A DNA stretch of 59,235 bases from an uncultured Alphaproteobacteria bacterium (lineage in GTDB: Bacteria; Pseudomonadota; Alphaproteobacteria; Bin65): assembly GCA_947259335.1 (NCBI GenBank), contig CAMYMQ010000310.1, forward strand, positions 1-59,235, written 5' to 3'. The translations under genes were made by a program, and so were the position numbers. Below are positions 44,807-53,856 of this stretch, one piece after another (the first letter of the stretch is position 1; the number at the start of each line of letters is the position of its first letter). The notes beneath the pieces are model-generated. The model did no database searches. It had not been told where the DNA came from and worked only from the letters and a program-made list of their open reading frames with translations.

Positions 44807-46230
44807 GCCGCGTCGCGCGCCGCCGGGTCCTGCCGTTCGAAGCGGTCGCTTTCCTCCGCCTCGTAGATCTTTTCCTGGTCGCGGATGAAGTGGGTCGGGT
44901 CGTCGATCCGTCCGCCGGCGGCGATCGGTTGCGCCTCCTCGACGCCGAACATCGCCGCATAGTCGATGTGGAACCCGTCGCAGATCCGCCGGGCGTCGCA
45001 CTGGGCGCAAGCGGGAGCGAACTTGTAGCCGCACTTCTGGGCCGCCCGCATCTTGGCATGGTCCCGATAGACCTCCGGCGACCGGCCGAGTTCGTCGCCC
45101 TTCGGCAGATGCCGCCGCGGGGCCAGCTGCCCCAGCCCGTGGCGGAGGGTGCGCAATGTCGAGCGGATCGCGCCGCCCATCGCGGGTATCGCCCTGACGA
45201 AGGCGTCGGACCGTTCGGTGCCGGCCTCGGTCCCCTGGGAATAGACGATCCAGAAGGAATAGGTCTGCTCGGCCAGCGACCGATGGTGTGCCGACGTCGC
45301 GCCCCACTTCATCCGCTGGGCCTGGTTGCCGGTCCAGGTCCAGGAATCGAAGTCCCACTCGTGCGGATCGTAGGAGAGCTGCTGGAAATTGTAGATCGTC
45401 TTGCGGTGCCGCTCGGCGACCATGCAGGCCGGCAGATAGCGGACATTCGCCTCGACGCCGGCCTCCGCGAGGATGTCGAGCGCCTCGTTCAGGGCGTCGC
45501 CGACATCGCTGTAGCGGGGCACGTTCTCGATGCTCCGCTTGCCGCCCCGCACCTGGTCCTCGAAGGGATTGAAGGCGAGAAAATTGACGACGCGCGCGCC
45601 CTTGGCCACGGCCAGGCGCGCGATGTCGGCGTATTGGGGTATCGCCTTTTTTGACAGGACACAGTTGAATCGGAACGGCAGACCGGCGGCGACACAATGG
45701 TCGATCGCCTGCATCTGCTTTTCGCTGCCCCCGGGCAGCCCGACGATCTCGTCATAGACATCGCCCAACCCCTGGACGCTGATCAGCAGATCGCGGACGC
45801 CGGCCGCCTTGAGTTCCTGAACCTTGTGTTCCTTCGCCAAGGCGATCGCGTTGGTGATCAGGGTCGGCTGCAATCCGATCTCGACGCAATAGGCGACCAG
45901 GTCGCAGACATGCTTCCAGATGGTCGGCTCACCACCCTGGATATCGACCGACGTGTTGCCATAGCGAAAGCGGAGCGCGTGGCAGATCTCCTTGGCCTTC
46001 TCCAGCTCCATGAAGGCGTGTTCGGGGTGTTCCCGATCGTTGATCCGGTCGAGGAAATAGCAGAAATGACAGCGGATATTGCAGGTCTGCCCAAGCCACA
46101 GAACACCGCGCCGCGTGAGCCGTTTCTCGCGCGTCCGGATCACGCCGGTCTCGTTCTCGTCCAAGTGGCTCGGCACTCGTCCCACCCCTTGCGCACGCGC
46201 GATCGTCGGGCGCGGGCCCATCGCTGGCAT
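44803..46230 (-). CDS. radical SAM protein with SPASM-like C-terminus
   Basis: A 475-aa protein. GQTCNIRCHFCYF holds cluster cysteines 50, 54 and 57, and DIQGGEPTIW is the GGEP motif. The C-terminal CGYKFAPACAQCDARRICDGF resembles a SPASM domain binding extra 4Fe-4S clusters. SPASM proteins commonly modify ribosomal peptides or mature sulfatases; some act on sugars. It lies 6 bp downstream of the UDP-xylose synthase gene on the same strand and is convergent with the sulfotransferase. ATG 46230 was used rather than the adjacent upstream TTG. Confidence 0.83.
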   Translation of the reverse strand: MPAMGPRPTIARAQGVGRVPSHLDENETGVIRTREKRLTRRGVLWLGQTCNIRCHFCYFLDRINDREHPEHAFMELEKAKEICHALRFRYGNTSVDIQGGEPTIWKHVCDLVAYCVEIGLQPTLITNAIALAKEHKVQELKAAGVRDLLISVQGLGDVYDEIVGLPGGSEKQMQAIDHCVAAGLPFRFNCVLSKKAIPQYADIARLAVAKGARVVNFLAFNPFEDQVRGGKRSIENVPRYSDVGDALNEALDILAEAGVEANVRYLPACMVAERHRKTIYNFQQLSYDPHEWDFDSWTWTGNQAQRMKWGATSAHHRSLAEQTYSFWIVYSQGTEAGTERSDAFVRAIPAMGGAIRSTLRTLRHGLGQLAPRRHLPKGDELGRSPEVYRDHAKMRAAQKCGYKFAPACAQCDARRICDGFHIDYAAMFGVEEAQPIAAGGRIDDPTHFIRDQEKIYEAEESDRFERQDPAARDAA

Positions 46231-46236
46231 CAATGA

Positions 46237-47184
46237 CTATTGAGCCATCAGTTTCTTGAAATATGCCACAGTCTCGCGAAGCCCCGACTCTAGGGGCACG
46301 GCCGGTTCCCAGTCAATGAGGCCCCTCGCCTTCGAGATGTCCGGTTGGCGCTGCTTCGGATCGTCGTCGGGCAGCGGCTGGAAGATCAGCGTCGACCGGG
46401 ACCCGGTAAGCTCGAGGATCTTCTCGGCCAGCGCACCGATCTCCACTTCCGCGGGGTTGCCCAGATTGAGCGGCCCCGGCTCCTCTCCGTCGAGATCCAT
46501 ATACCTCAACAGGCCCTCGACCATGTCGTCGACATAGCAGAAGGACCGGGTCTGGGTGCCGTCGCCATAGATGGTGATGTCATCGCCGCGCAGCGCCTGT
46601 ACAATGAAGTTCGAGACCACCCGCCCGTCATTGGGCTGCATCCGCGGCCCGTAGGTATTGAAGATGCGGGCGACGCGGATCGGCAGCCGGTATTGCCGGA
46701 AATAGTCGAAGAAGAGAGTCTCGGCGCAGCGTTTGCCCTCATCGTAGCAGGCGCGCGGCCCCACCGGATTGACCTTGCCCCAGTAGGCCTCGGTCTGGGG
46801 ATGCTGCTCGGGATCGCCATAGACCTCGCTGGTCGACGCCTGGAGGATACGAGCCTTGGTCCGCTTGGCGAGGCCAAGCATGTTGATGGCGCCGTGCACG
46901 CAGGTCTTGGTCGTCTGGACGGGATCGCGCTGATAGTGGATCGGCGACGCCGGGCAGGCGAAATTGAAGATGCGGTCGACCTCGACATAGAACGGAAAGG
47001 TGACGTCGTGCCGGATCGCCTCGAAGCGCGGATCGGCCAGCAGGGGTTCAATATTGCGACGCGTGGCCGAGAAATAGTTATCGACGCTGATCACCTCGCA
47101 GCCGCGGCCAAGCAATGCCTCGCAGAGATGCGAGCCGAGAAATCCTGCCCCGCCTGTCACGAGAACGCGCTGTGCCTCAAACAT
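46237..47184 (-). CDS. uxs: UDP-glucuronate decarboxylase (UDP-xylose synthase)
   Basis: A 315-aa extended [15 protein letters not shown] (10-21), [41 protein letters not shown] with Tyr147 and Lys151, and [13 protein letters not shown] are signature blocks of UXS. It decarboxylates UDP-glucuronate to UDP-xylose in an NAD-dependent manner. GGGGAAGC precedes ATG 47184, favouring this start over an open extension to 47217. No UDP-glucose dehydrogenase is seen in the window, so UDP-glucuronate must come from elsewhere. Confidence 0.92.
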   Translation of the reverse strand: MFEAQRVLVTGGAGFLGSHLCEALLGRGCEVISVDNYFSATRRNIEPLLADPRFEAIRHDVTFPFYVEVDRIFNFACPASPIHYQRDPVQTTKTCVHGAINMLGLAKRTKARILQASTSEVYGDPEQHPQTEAYWGKVNPVGPRACYDEGKRCAETLFFDYFRQYRLPIRVARIFNTYGPRMQPNDGRVVSNFIVQALRGDDITIYGDGTQTRSFCYVDDMVEGLLRYMDLDGEEPGPLNLGNPAEVEIGALAEKILELTGSRSTLIFQPLPDDDPKQRQPDISKARGLIDWEPAVPLESGLRETVAYFKKLMAQ

Positions 47185-47372
47185 GCTTCCCCGACCCAGA
47201 ATGCCAAATTGTACCAACGGACGTCAGTGCGAACACCTAAACAATAGAATGAAAATGGACCCTACATTCCCAAGATTCCTGCATTCCGGCCCCTTAACGA
47301 TCGACTTACCCAGACCACCCCGACTTCATTCACCCGACGAACCGACAAAACAACGAAACTCAGGCCCGCTAT

Positions 47373-49124
47373 TCATGTCAGACAGTGCAAATTGGAAGGG
47401 AACCGCTCCCCCCTGTAGTCAATGTATAGCTGACCAAGGTTTCTGGTGATCGGTTCCGACACGCAATAGACCTCCAGCTCGCCCCGAGCGGCCAAATTGG
47501 ACATGTGAATGTCACCATGATTACCGATCTTGCGAAAGCCCTTAACAAGCCTTTCAGCCCCCGATCGACTCACCAGATAGGCAGATCGATTCCACGGCGG
47601 TGCATAGCGCACTACCGCGCAATTAGAACCGCCACCTGCCGCCCTCAGTTCGTCTTTGTATTGCGGATGAACGTCCAAATAAATAACATCGAAGCCTTGA
47701 GGCGCCGCCTCCAGAACATCGCGCAACCGCGCCGCAAAGTCGTCCGGAACATCGACATCATCTTCCAAAATCACGCAAAACCCAGCCCGGGACTCTAGAA
47801 AACGCCGGCACGCCTTCATGTGAGATAGCGAACAGGAAAGCTTCACGGAGCTATAGTCCCGATACCGTTCATAATCCACACTAACATCCATTGCTTCAGC
47901 CGCAATTTTGGCGTCCACCTTGAGGCCGTCGAACGCGTCGATCACCTCCCCATTTTCCAATTTCGGAAGCAGAGTCTCGCAAACATGAATATGTCGATCA
48001 TAGTCCCGGCTCAGGTGAATTACATATGTCGCTATGTCTGTCGACCAAATGTTTTTCAAGCCACTGAACAGGGGACCCTTTCTAAACACGCGATCGAATA
48101 GACCGGGCCGTTGACCGCCCCCCCGAAGATGATCATGCCAAAGACTTGCGACATCGCCGATATGCCTTTTGATGTCCCACAATCTCGCATTGATATATCC
48201 GCGTTCCCGCATATCTTCGGGATAGTCATCCTTCACGATATCAATTACATCCTCGAGCTCACGGTAGATAAAGCCGCCACCGTTCAAGAATGCATGATCG
48301 TCCGGTCGGGTATACCGATGCAGGACACCAATGCCGGACGCCTGAGCCTCAAGGATCGAGATCGGCAGGCCACAGCTGTCCGAATTGCCGGAATAGATAT
48401 ACCAATCATAACGCCGGTATGTTTCAGGCATTTCCTGAAAACACACGTGGGGCACAAAGCGCACAGGCGCCTCCTGCCTTTCATTGTACCTCTGCAGCTC
48501 AGACAGCAAGCCACCCGCCGCATAAATGTCGATCTCGAGATTCGTCAGCGATGGCGCCAGATCGATCAGCGCCTCGAAGTTCTTTTTCGGCCAGGCAGAC
48601 CCCATCGCGAGCATTCGGCCGGTCTTTTCTCGAGGCAACGGATTGAAAAACCTCTCGTGCCAGAAGACCGGACCGGTATCCACAATCTTCCGGGGGGAGA
48701 ATCCCGCCCTTTCCAGTCTCTCTCTCACATAGGGGAATGCCAGAATACCCAAGCAGAGCTCGCTATCGGACATTGCGGCATACTCCGCCAGGCGCGAAAC
48801 GAACCGTTCGTCGGCGACATCATAAGAATGCGATCGGATGGTGTATGGAATTCTATGTTCGGCGGACAGGGTATGAATGATCTCTATTGTTTCAAAAAAA
48901 TGACCGTGCATAATATCAGGCTCTATTTTCTTTATGAGATCCTCCAATTCACTTTTACTCCTTACTACAGAGTATGCAATATCGGTCTTCGCCGCAGCGT
49001 CTACGTGGCTTCCAAATGTCGCAACGTGAATGTCGAAGCGATCCCTCAGGTGAACTATTTCCGTGACTACATAGCTTTCCATACTGATGGGAAATCGATC
49101 CAATATAACAAGAATTCGCCCCAT
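47373..49124 (-). CDS. GT4-GT25 fusion glycosyltransferase
   Basis: A 583-aa two-domain protein. The N-terminal half (1-350) is GT4-like: MGRILVILDRFPISMESYVVTEI, GSAWPKKNFEALID and CGLPISILEAQASGIGV. The C-terminal part (about 367-583) is a GT25 domain: TYVIHLSRDYDRH, SCSLSHMKACRRFL, and VILEDDVDV with the LEDD metal motif near 454-457. GT25 enzymes add galactose or related sugars to LPS oligosaccharides. One polypeptide could thus add two consecutive sugars. Low GC (22 of 60 at 48901-48960) points to acquired origin. Confidence 0.83.
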   Translation of the reverse strand: MGRILVILDRFPISMESYVVTEIVHLRDRFDIHVATFGSHVDAAAKTDIAYSVVRSKSELEDLIKKIEPDIMHGHFFETIEIIHTLSAEHRIPYTIRSHSYDVADERFVSRLAEYAAMSDSELCLGILAFPYVRERLERAGFSPRKIVDTGPVFWHERFFNPLPREKTGRMLAMGSAWPKKNFEALIDLAPSLTNLEIDIYAAGGLLSELQRYNERQEAPVRFVPHVCFQEMPETYRRYDWYIYSGNSDSCGLPISILEAQASGIGVLHRYTRPDDHAFLNGGGFIYRELEDVIDIVKDDYPEDMRERGYINARLWDIKRHIGDVASLWHDHLRGGGQRPGLFDRVFRKGPLFSGLKNIWSTDIATYVIHLSRDYDRHIHVCETLLPKLENGEVIDAFDGLKVDAKIAAEAMDVSVDYERYRDYSSVKLSCSLSHMKACRRFLESRAGFCVILEDDVDVPDDFAARLRDVLEAAPQGFDVIYLDVHPQYKDELRAAGGGSNCAVVRYAPPWNRSAYLVSRSGAERLVKGFRKIGNHGDIHMSNLAARGELEVYCVSEPITRNLGQLYIDYRGERFPSNLHCLT

Positions 49125-49314
49125 GCTATTTTTCTACCCGAAATTTTTCTGGCGTTTTATTGGATTGCCCCTGCAAGGCCCCCTCTGGCCGCACGCGCGC
49201 GTCAACGCGCCGGGACGCGCGCCCTTCGGCCCGCCGTGTCGGCAAGGGCCCGTGGCTGTCTGAAGGAAGGAACCACGTCGGCAGGGATCCCAACGGCCTG
49301 TCGATCGAAGCATT

Positions 49315-50442
49315 CTAGTGCTTGAACAAGGAACGAAGCCACAGTAGCGCGGGAACCTTTCGTTTGACGGCACGTATGGAACTGCCGAAATAGGCGCGAT
49401 CCAGATTGAAGTTGACGAACTTGTCGACCCACCCCTCACCTTCCTGTTTCGAGATGGCCACGAAATGCTCGGAATCCATCCTGTAGATATCGAACCCACG
49501 ATAGCCATCGACCACCCGTTCCGGCGGATACTGCCGCGCCACCACCAGGGCCTTCAGCGCGAGCACCGAGTCTGCCACATAGGATCGGCCGTATAGCCCT
49601 GAAAGCAGCTTTTCCGGCCGATACTCTCCTTCGGACTGATGCAGGGCCAGGAATTTGTTGCCGGCAATCTCGAGAATATTGAAACCTTCGAAGCCGGTTT
49701 CGAGGAGCTTGAACGGATAGAAACGCTCTTCCTCAGCCTTCTCGACAGGCACGGCGTCATGCGTCCACGCAAAGGCGCGCGGATGAACGATATCGAGGGG
49801 GCCCATCTCGGCGCCACAGAGGGGGCTCAGGCGCTCGACAATGTCCGTGCGCTCCCGGCGGACGAAGACGAAGGTGTTTTGGGCGTACCACCAGCTGACC
49901 CGCTGGTCATACCAAAGGGGCGCGCGCAGCATGTCAAAATGCTGAAAGCCTTGATCCGAGAACAGGCTGACCCAGTAGCTCGGCCATCTTTCATTTGTAT
50001 CGGCCCGGCCCGATTGGCCGGGTGTCGCCGCCCCGAAGACGATCAGATCGCTGGACCGCGCAAGCTGCGCCACAAAATGTTCGGCCCTCGCTTCCGGCAA
50101 GCAATCGGCCGTTTCGAGCGATATCGTCAAGTCAAAGGGCTCCGGCGGCGCGAAAGCCTCCCTGAAATCGACTTGCCGATAGAACTGCGGGTCGATCTGC
50201 AGCAAGTGTCGCGCGGGTCGTACACCGTCGAGCCCGAGGACACGCGGCACCCCGTCAATCTGAAACTTGAGCAGCCATGCTGCGGGCCCGCAGCCGACGT
50301 CCAGGACCGAGCGCACCCATGGAAAATGACCGAGCAGAAGGGGCACGACGACGGCGGCCGACCGCTCCGAGTCCGCAAGCCAGGCCGACTGATAGTCATC
50401 GCCGTAAATTGCCGCCAGATCGGATGGGTTATCGCGCAGCAT
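49315..50442 (-). CDS. SAM methyltransferase-like protein with duplicated C-terminal motif
   Basis: A 375-aa protein. VLDVGCGPAAWLL near residue 45 is the class I SAM-binding motif, with FDLTISLETADCLPE as the post-motif region. The C-terminal half holds two copies of a G-(F/Y)-(N/D)-I-x5-(N/E)-(K/H)-F-(L/V)-A-(L/I)-x-(Q/K)-x-EGE motif, one at EGFNILEIAGNKFLAL and one at RGFDIYRMDSEHFVAI. The repeat unit is unknown to me by name but is seen near glycosyltransferases. ATG 50442 gives a 14-base overlap with the upstream GT gene, implying translational coupling. The target may be a glycan hydroxyl. Confidence 0.72.
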   Translation of the reverse strand: MLRDNPSDLAAIYGDDYQSAWLADSERSAAVVVPLLLGHFPWVRSVLDVGCGPAAWLLKFQIDGVPRVLGLDGVRPARHLLQIDPQFYRQVDFREAFAPPEPFDLTISLETADCLPEARAEHFVAQLARSSDLIVFGAATPGQSGRADTNERWPSYWVSLFSDQGFQHFDMLRAPLWYDQRVSWWYAQNTFVFVRRERTDIVERLSPLCGAEMGPLDIVHPRAFAWTHDAVPVEKAEEERFYPFKLLETGFEGFNILEIAGNKFLALHQSEGEYRPEKLLSGLYGRSYVADSVLALKALVVARQYPPERVVDGYRGFDIYRMDSEHFVAISKQEGEGWVDKFVNFNLDRAYFGSSIRAVKRKVPALLWLRSLFKH

Positions 50443-52594
50443 GCGCCCGCTCGACCGAGCCGTTGAGCAGGCGCGAGAGCCTGTCCAGCACGGCATCATG
50501 CCCGATGCTTTCGCGATATCGGGCGTAGGACGGGCCCGACTTCCAACCCTTCCGAAGGGCCCGCGTCGCGGTCCTGAGGGTCAAGGCAATGCCGGCCGGC
50601 GTTGTATCGTCGACGACGAAGCCCAATCCGTGATCTGCAACGGTTTGGCCGATGACGCTGTCGGCCAAGGAGACGAGCGGCTTGTCGGCGGCGATGTAGT
50701 TGGGCGCCACTCCGCTCATGGTCCGCTGTTGCTGGTGGCGATACAGCAGCAGCCCGGCGTCGCTTGCGGCGACATAGGTCCCGAATTCGAGATTTGTCAG
50801 GATATCGTATTTGTACACGTTCTTGGACAGGCGCAGATCGAGATAGTGCGGCACCCCGATCTGCGCAAACCTCCGTTCGATTTCGGCTCCGGATTCCAGG
50901 TCCAGACGCCCGGCGATCAGAAAGAACATGCCTTGCAGCTCTTCCGCGGGCACATGCTTCAGCGCCTGCAGCAGAAGCTCGATGCCCTTGCCGCGACGGG
51001 CCTCCCCCAGGACCGAGAACACGATCTGAGAATCCGTCGCGCCGATTCTCCGGCGGGTGGACTCGCGGTGCAGTGTGACAAGCTCCGACAGGGCCGCATG
51101 GGGCGGCAGGTAGCTGACATTTTCGAGGCGGTACTCTTCCGCCAGGATGTCGGCGATCCGCTCCGCCATGACAAAGATTCCGGCCATGTGGGGCGCGACC
51201 TCGCAAAGCGCCTCGCCTTGCTGGCCGGTCTCGGGCAGCCGGTGAAGAATTCCATAGAGCGCCGCCTGGGATGAGGTGGCCAGGTCGATCAGTGCCGACT
51301 TGGTGGGCCCATAGATGAGCGGCTCCAGAGTGACGAAGGTGACCGTCTGAACGGCCGTCCGCAGCGATCGCGCGACACAGTCGAGCGCAGGCGTGAAATC
51401 GTGCCACAAGGAATGAGGAAACAGCAGGAGTTGGGACTGCGGGAGATCCCCATAAAGCGAGTAGAGAAAGAAATGGGCGGGTCGTCCTTCGACAATCAAA
51501 TGCCGTGTCGAGGGGTTGATCGGGACATCCAGGCCGAACTGAAGATGACCGGAATGTGCCGTCCCTCGCCCGGCAATTCTGCCCGGGGCCGAGCTTGCCG
51601 CCGTTCCGTGCGCGGCCAACGCATTTTCCAGTTGGGCGTCGTCGAGGCTCTTGGCCTCCAGCATCAGCGCAAAGAAGTGATGGATCAGGTCAAGCTGTGC
51701 GGAAAACGTCTCGCCGTCGCCGGGCTCAACCAGTTTGGCAACGAGGTCGCCGACGCCAAGCTTTTCCGCCGCCGCCCGAACCTCGTGCTGAGACCGGCCG
51801 AAATGTTTCTGCGGCGGATTGCGCAACCGGCTCGAGACCGCCTGCCACGACATCCTGGCGCGGAAATAATTGCGCGTTTGCCTGTTCTCGTGAACCTTAT
51901 GTGCAACGCCGGCGTCGGCCACATACAGCGTGTTGTGGCCGCGCTGCCTCAGCTGGATCTGTGCTTCGATTTCCTCTTCGGTCAAAAGCGATCCGTCGCC
52001 CCTTGGGCCCAGCCCCAGATTGAAGCCGCCGATCTCGCGCAGTGCGTCGACCCTGAAGGCCATGTTCGCGCCAAACGCGAACTCCTCCTCCGTCAGCCAG
52101 CGGTCCTCGTTGCCGTGATCAAGAATGGTCAGGCACCCCACATATTTTTGGGGCAGCCACTCGGGCTCGGGACCGGGCCAGTCCGGATAGATCGGCCCGG
52201 CCACCATACCCGGCGCATATCGCAGGATGCCGCGCGTGAGGCTTTCGTACCACTCCGGCGCGGGCACCGCATCGTCGTCGAGATAGGCGATATACGGGGT
52301 TTCACAGGCTTCCAGCGCGACGTTGCGCGCGCGTGAGACACCGGGCGGGAAGGACCGATAAACCGAGATGTTGGGAAACCGGCCGAACTCGGCCACCACC
52401 TGCTCGAACAAGCCGGGGTCCGGGCTGTTCTCGACCACGATCATCGGAATACCGGTGGACGAGACTCCCTGCTGACCGTCCAGCAGCGTCAGGAGCAGGT
52501 TCTTCAGCAACACCGGGCGGTCGTAGCTGCAAACGGCGACCGTCACCGGCGGGCTCGCCGGCTCGGCTCCGGCCCCCGCGTCGTCATTGGTCAT
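50429..52594 (-). CDS. GT2-GT4 fusion glycosyltransferase
   Basis: A 721-aa two-domain protein. The N-terminal GT2 domain (15-250) has VTVAVCSYDRPVLLKNLLL and LDDDAVPAPEWY (DxD at 105-108). The C-terminal part (about 370-700) is GT-B-like: HLIVEGRPAHFFLYSLYGD, VFSVLGEARRGKGIELLLQAL, and SDAGLLLYRHQQQRTMSGVAPNYIAADKPLVS. ATG 52594 has no competing in-frame start. It is followed directly by the overlapping methyltransferase-like gene. Two transferase activities in one chain suggest assembly of a disaccharide unit. Confidence 0.82.
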   Translation of the reverse strand: MTNDDAGAGAEPASPPVTVAVCSYDRPVLLKNLLLTLLDGQQGVSSTGIPMIVVENSPDPGLFEQVVAEFGRFPNISVYRSFPPGVSRARNVALEACETPYIAYLDDDAVPAPEWYESLTRGILRYAPGMVAGPIYPDWPGPEPEWLPQKYVGCLTILDHGNEDRWLTEEEFAFGANMAFRVDALREIGGFNLGLGPRGDGSLLTEEEIEAQIQLRQRGHNTLYVADAGVAHKVHENRQTRNYFRARMSWQAVSSRLRNPPQKHFGRSQHEVRAAAEKLGVGDLVAKLVEPGDGETFSAQLDLIHHFFALMLEAKSLDDAQLENALAAHGTAASSAPGRIAGRGTAHSGHLQFGLDVPINPSTRHLIVEGRPAHFFLYSLYGDLPQSQLLLFPHSLWHDFTPALDCVARSLRTAVQTVTFVTLEPLIYGPTKSALIDLATSSQAALYGILHRLPETGQQGEALCEVAPHMAGIFVMAERIADILAEEYRLENVSYLPPHAALSELVTLHRESTRRRIGATDSQIVFSVLGEARRGKGIELLLQALKHVPAEELQGMFFLIAGRLDLESGAEIERRFAQIGVPHYLDLRLSKNVYKYDILTNLEFGTYVAASDAGLLLYRHQQQRTMSGVAPNYIAADKPLVSLADSVIGQTVADHGLGFVVDDTTPAGIALTLRTATRALRKGWKSGPSYARYRESIGHDAVLDRLSRLLNGSVERAHAAR

Positions 52595-52874
52595 GAGTGT
52601 AGCGCCGTCATCGGCCGCGCTCCTCGCCAGATCGGCCAGCCGCAGCGGTCACAATAGGTGTTCACTTCCCCTGGACGGAATAGAGCGACAGAACACCAAA
52701 GTCTCCACGTCGCAACCCGGATCTCCGATCGTCACCGGACAACAGGCTACCACGGCACGACCGTCCAGCGCCAAGCCGATCGGCGATCCGGGTCGCGGAG
52801 CGGCTCGATCCGGCCCGAGCCGTTTGCGTGGCCGTTTGCAGGGCGGCAACGAGGGCACGGGCTCACCCCCGCGT

Positions 52875-53834
52875 TCAAGCGCCGGAGGCAACACGGTTGC
52901 GGCAATCGTCCAGCAGGGCGGCGACCGTATCGTCGAAATCGACTTTCGGCGTCCACCCAAGCAGGTCGCGCGCCCGCGAAGCGTCGCCGACGATGAGGGG
53001 AAGGTCGCCCGGGCGCATCCGCGCGCTATCCGCCTGGATCTCGATGGAAACGCCGCTCAACGCCCGGAGCCGATCGAGAATGTCGCCGACGCGACGGGGG
53101 ATACCCGAGGCAACATTGAGGATCAGGCCCGGCTGCAGCCCGGGCTGGTGGACGAGAGCGCGACCATAGGCGGCGGCGACATCCCGGACATCGAGAAAGT
53201 CGCGCGCGACGTCGAGGTTGCCGACCCGGACGACCGGCGGCGCAAGACCGGCCTCGATACGCGCGATCTGCAGGGCGAATCCCGGCAGGGCGAAGCCTTC
53301 GCTTTGGCCCGGACCGGTGTGGTTGAACGCCCGGAACCGGATAGATTTCAGCCCGTCCCCCACCAGCGCGCCGAGCGCGAGGTCCGCGGCGGCTTTCGTT
53401 GCCGCGTAGTCGTTCAATGGCGCGAGCACGGCATCCTCGGAGAGCGGCCGCCCCGCCGCCGCGCTGGCGCCATAGGCGTGCCCCGAGCCCGCGAACACCA
53501 GGGTGCAGTCGGGCGCCCGTGCCAGGATTTCCCACGCGATGTTCAAGGTGCCCAGGACGTTCGTGCGCCATGCCGCCAAAGGGTCGCTTGCCGTCGCCGG
53601 GACCGCCGCGATGGCCGCGAGATGGACGATGTGACTGGGCCGGACCCTGCCGATGAAGTCGCCCACCGCCGCGCGATCGGTGACCTCCAGAGCCTCGACT
53701 ATGCCCAGTTCGGGATCTTCCTCGCGACGCCTCGCCGTCGGCACGATCTCGGCATCGACGCCAAGGCTCTGCCTCAGGGCACCGAAGAGATGCCGGCCGA
53801 CGAAGCCCCGCGCACCGGTGATGACGACCTTCAT
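52875..53834 (-). CDS. rmd: GDP-6-deoxy-D-mannose reductase-like SDR
   Basis: A 319-aa extended SDR. VVITGARGFVGRHL at the N-terminus binds NAD(P), HLAAIAAVPATASDP and GSGHAYG follow, YAATK is the Y-x3-K pair, and RAFNHTGPGQSEGFALPGFALQIARIE is a strong mark of RMD-type reductases. It would reduce GDP-4-keto-6-deoxy-D-mannose to GDP-D-rhamnose. It lies 22 bp downstream of gmd on the same strand. A GDP-heptose-derived substrate is possible because GDP-heptose genes occur in the window. Confidence 0.87.
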   Translation of the reverse strand: MKVVITGARGFVGRHLFGALRQSLGVDAEIVPTARRREEDPELGIVEALEVTDRAAVGDFIGRVRPSHIVHLAAIAAVPATASDPLAAWRTNVLGTLNIAWEILARAPDCTLVFAGSGHAYGASAAAGRPLSEDAVLAPLNDYAATKAAADLALGALVGDGLKSIRFRAFNHTGPGQSEGFALPGFALQIARIEAGLAPPVVRVGNLDVARDFLDVRDVAAAYGRALVHQPGLQPGLILNVASGIPRRVGDILDRLRALSGVSIEIQADSARMRPGDLPLIVGDASRARDLLGWTPKVDFDDTVAALLDDCRNRVASGA

Positions 53835-53856
53835 CCAGCCAAACGCCCCGGCCGGC

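Noticed and set aside
43385-45697. Minus-strand 770-codon frame
   Set aside because: Overlaps the sulfotransferase antisense and the radical SAM gene out of frame; no domain.
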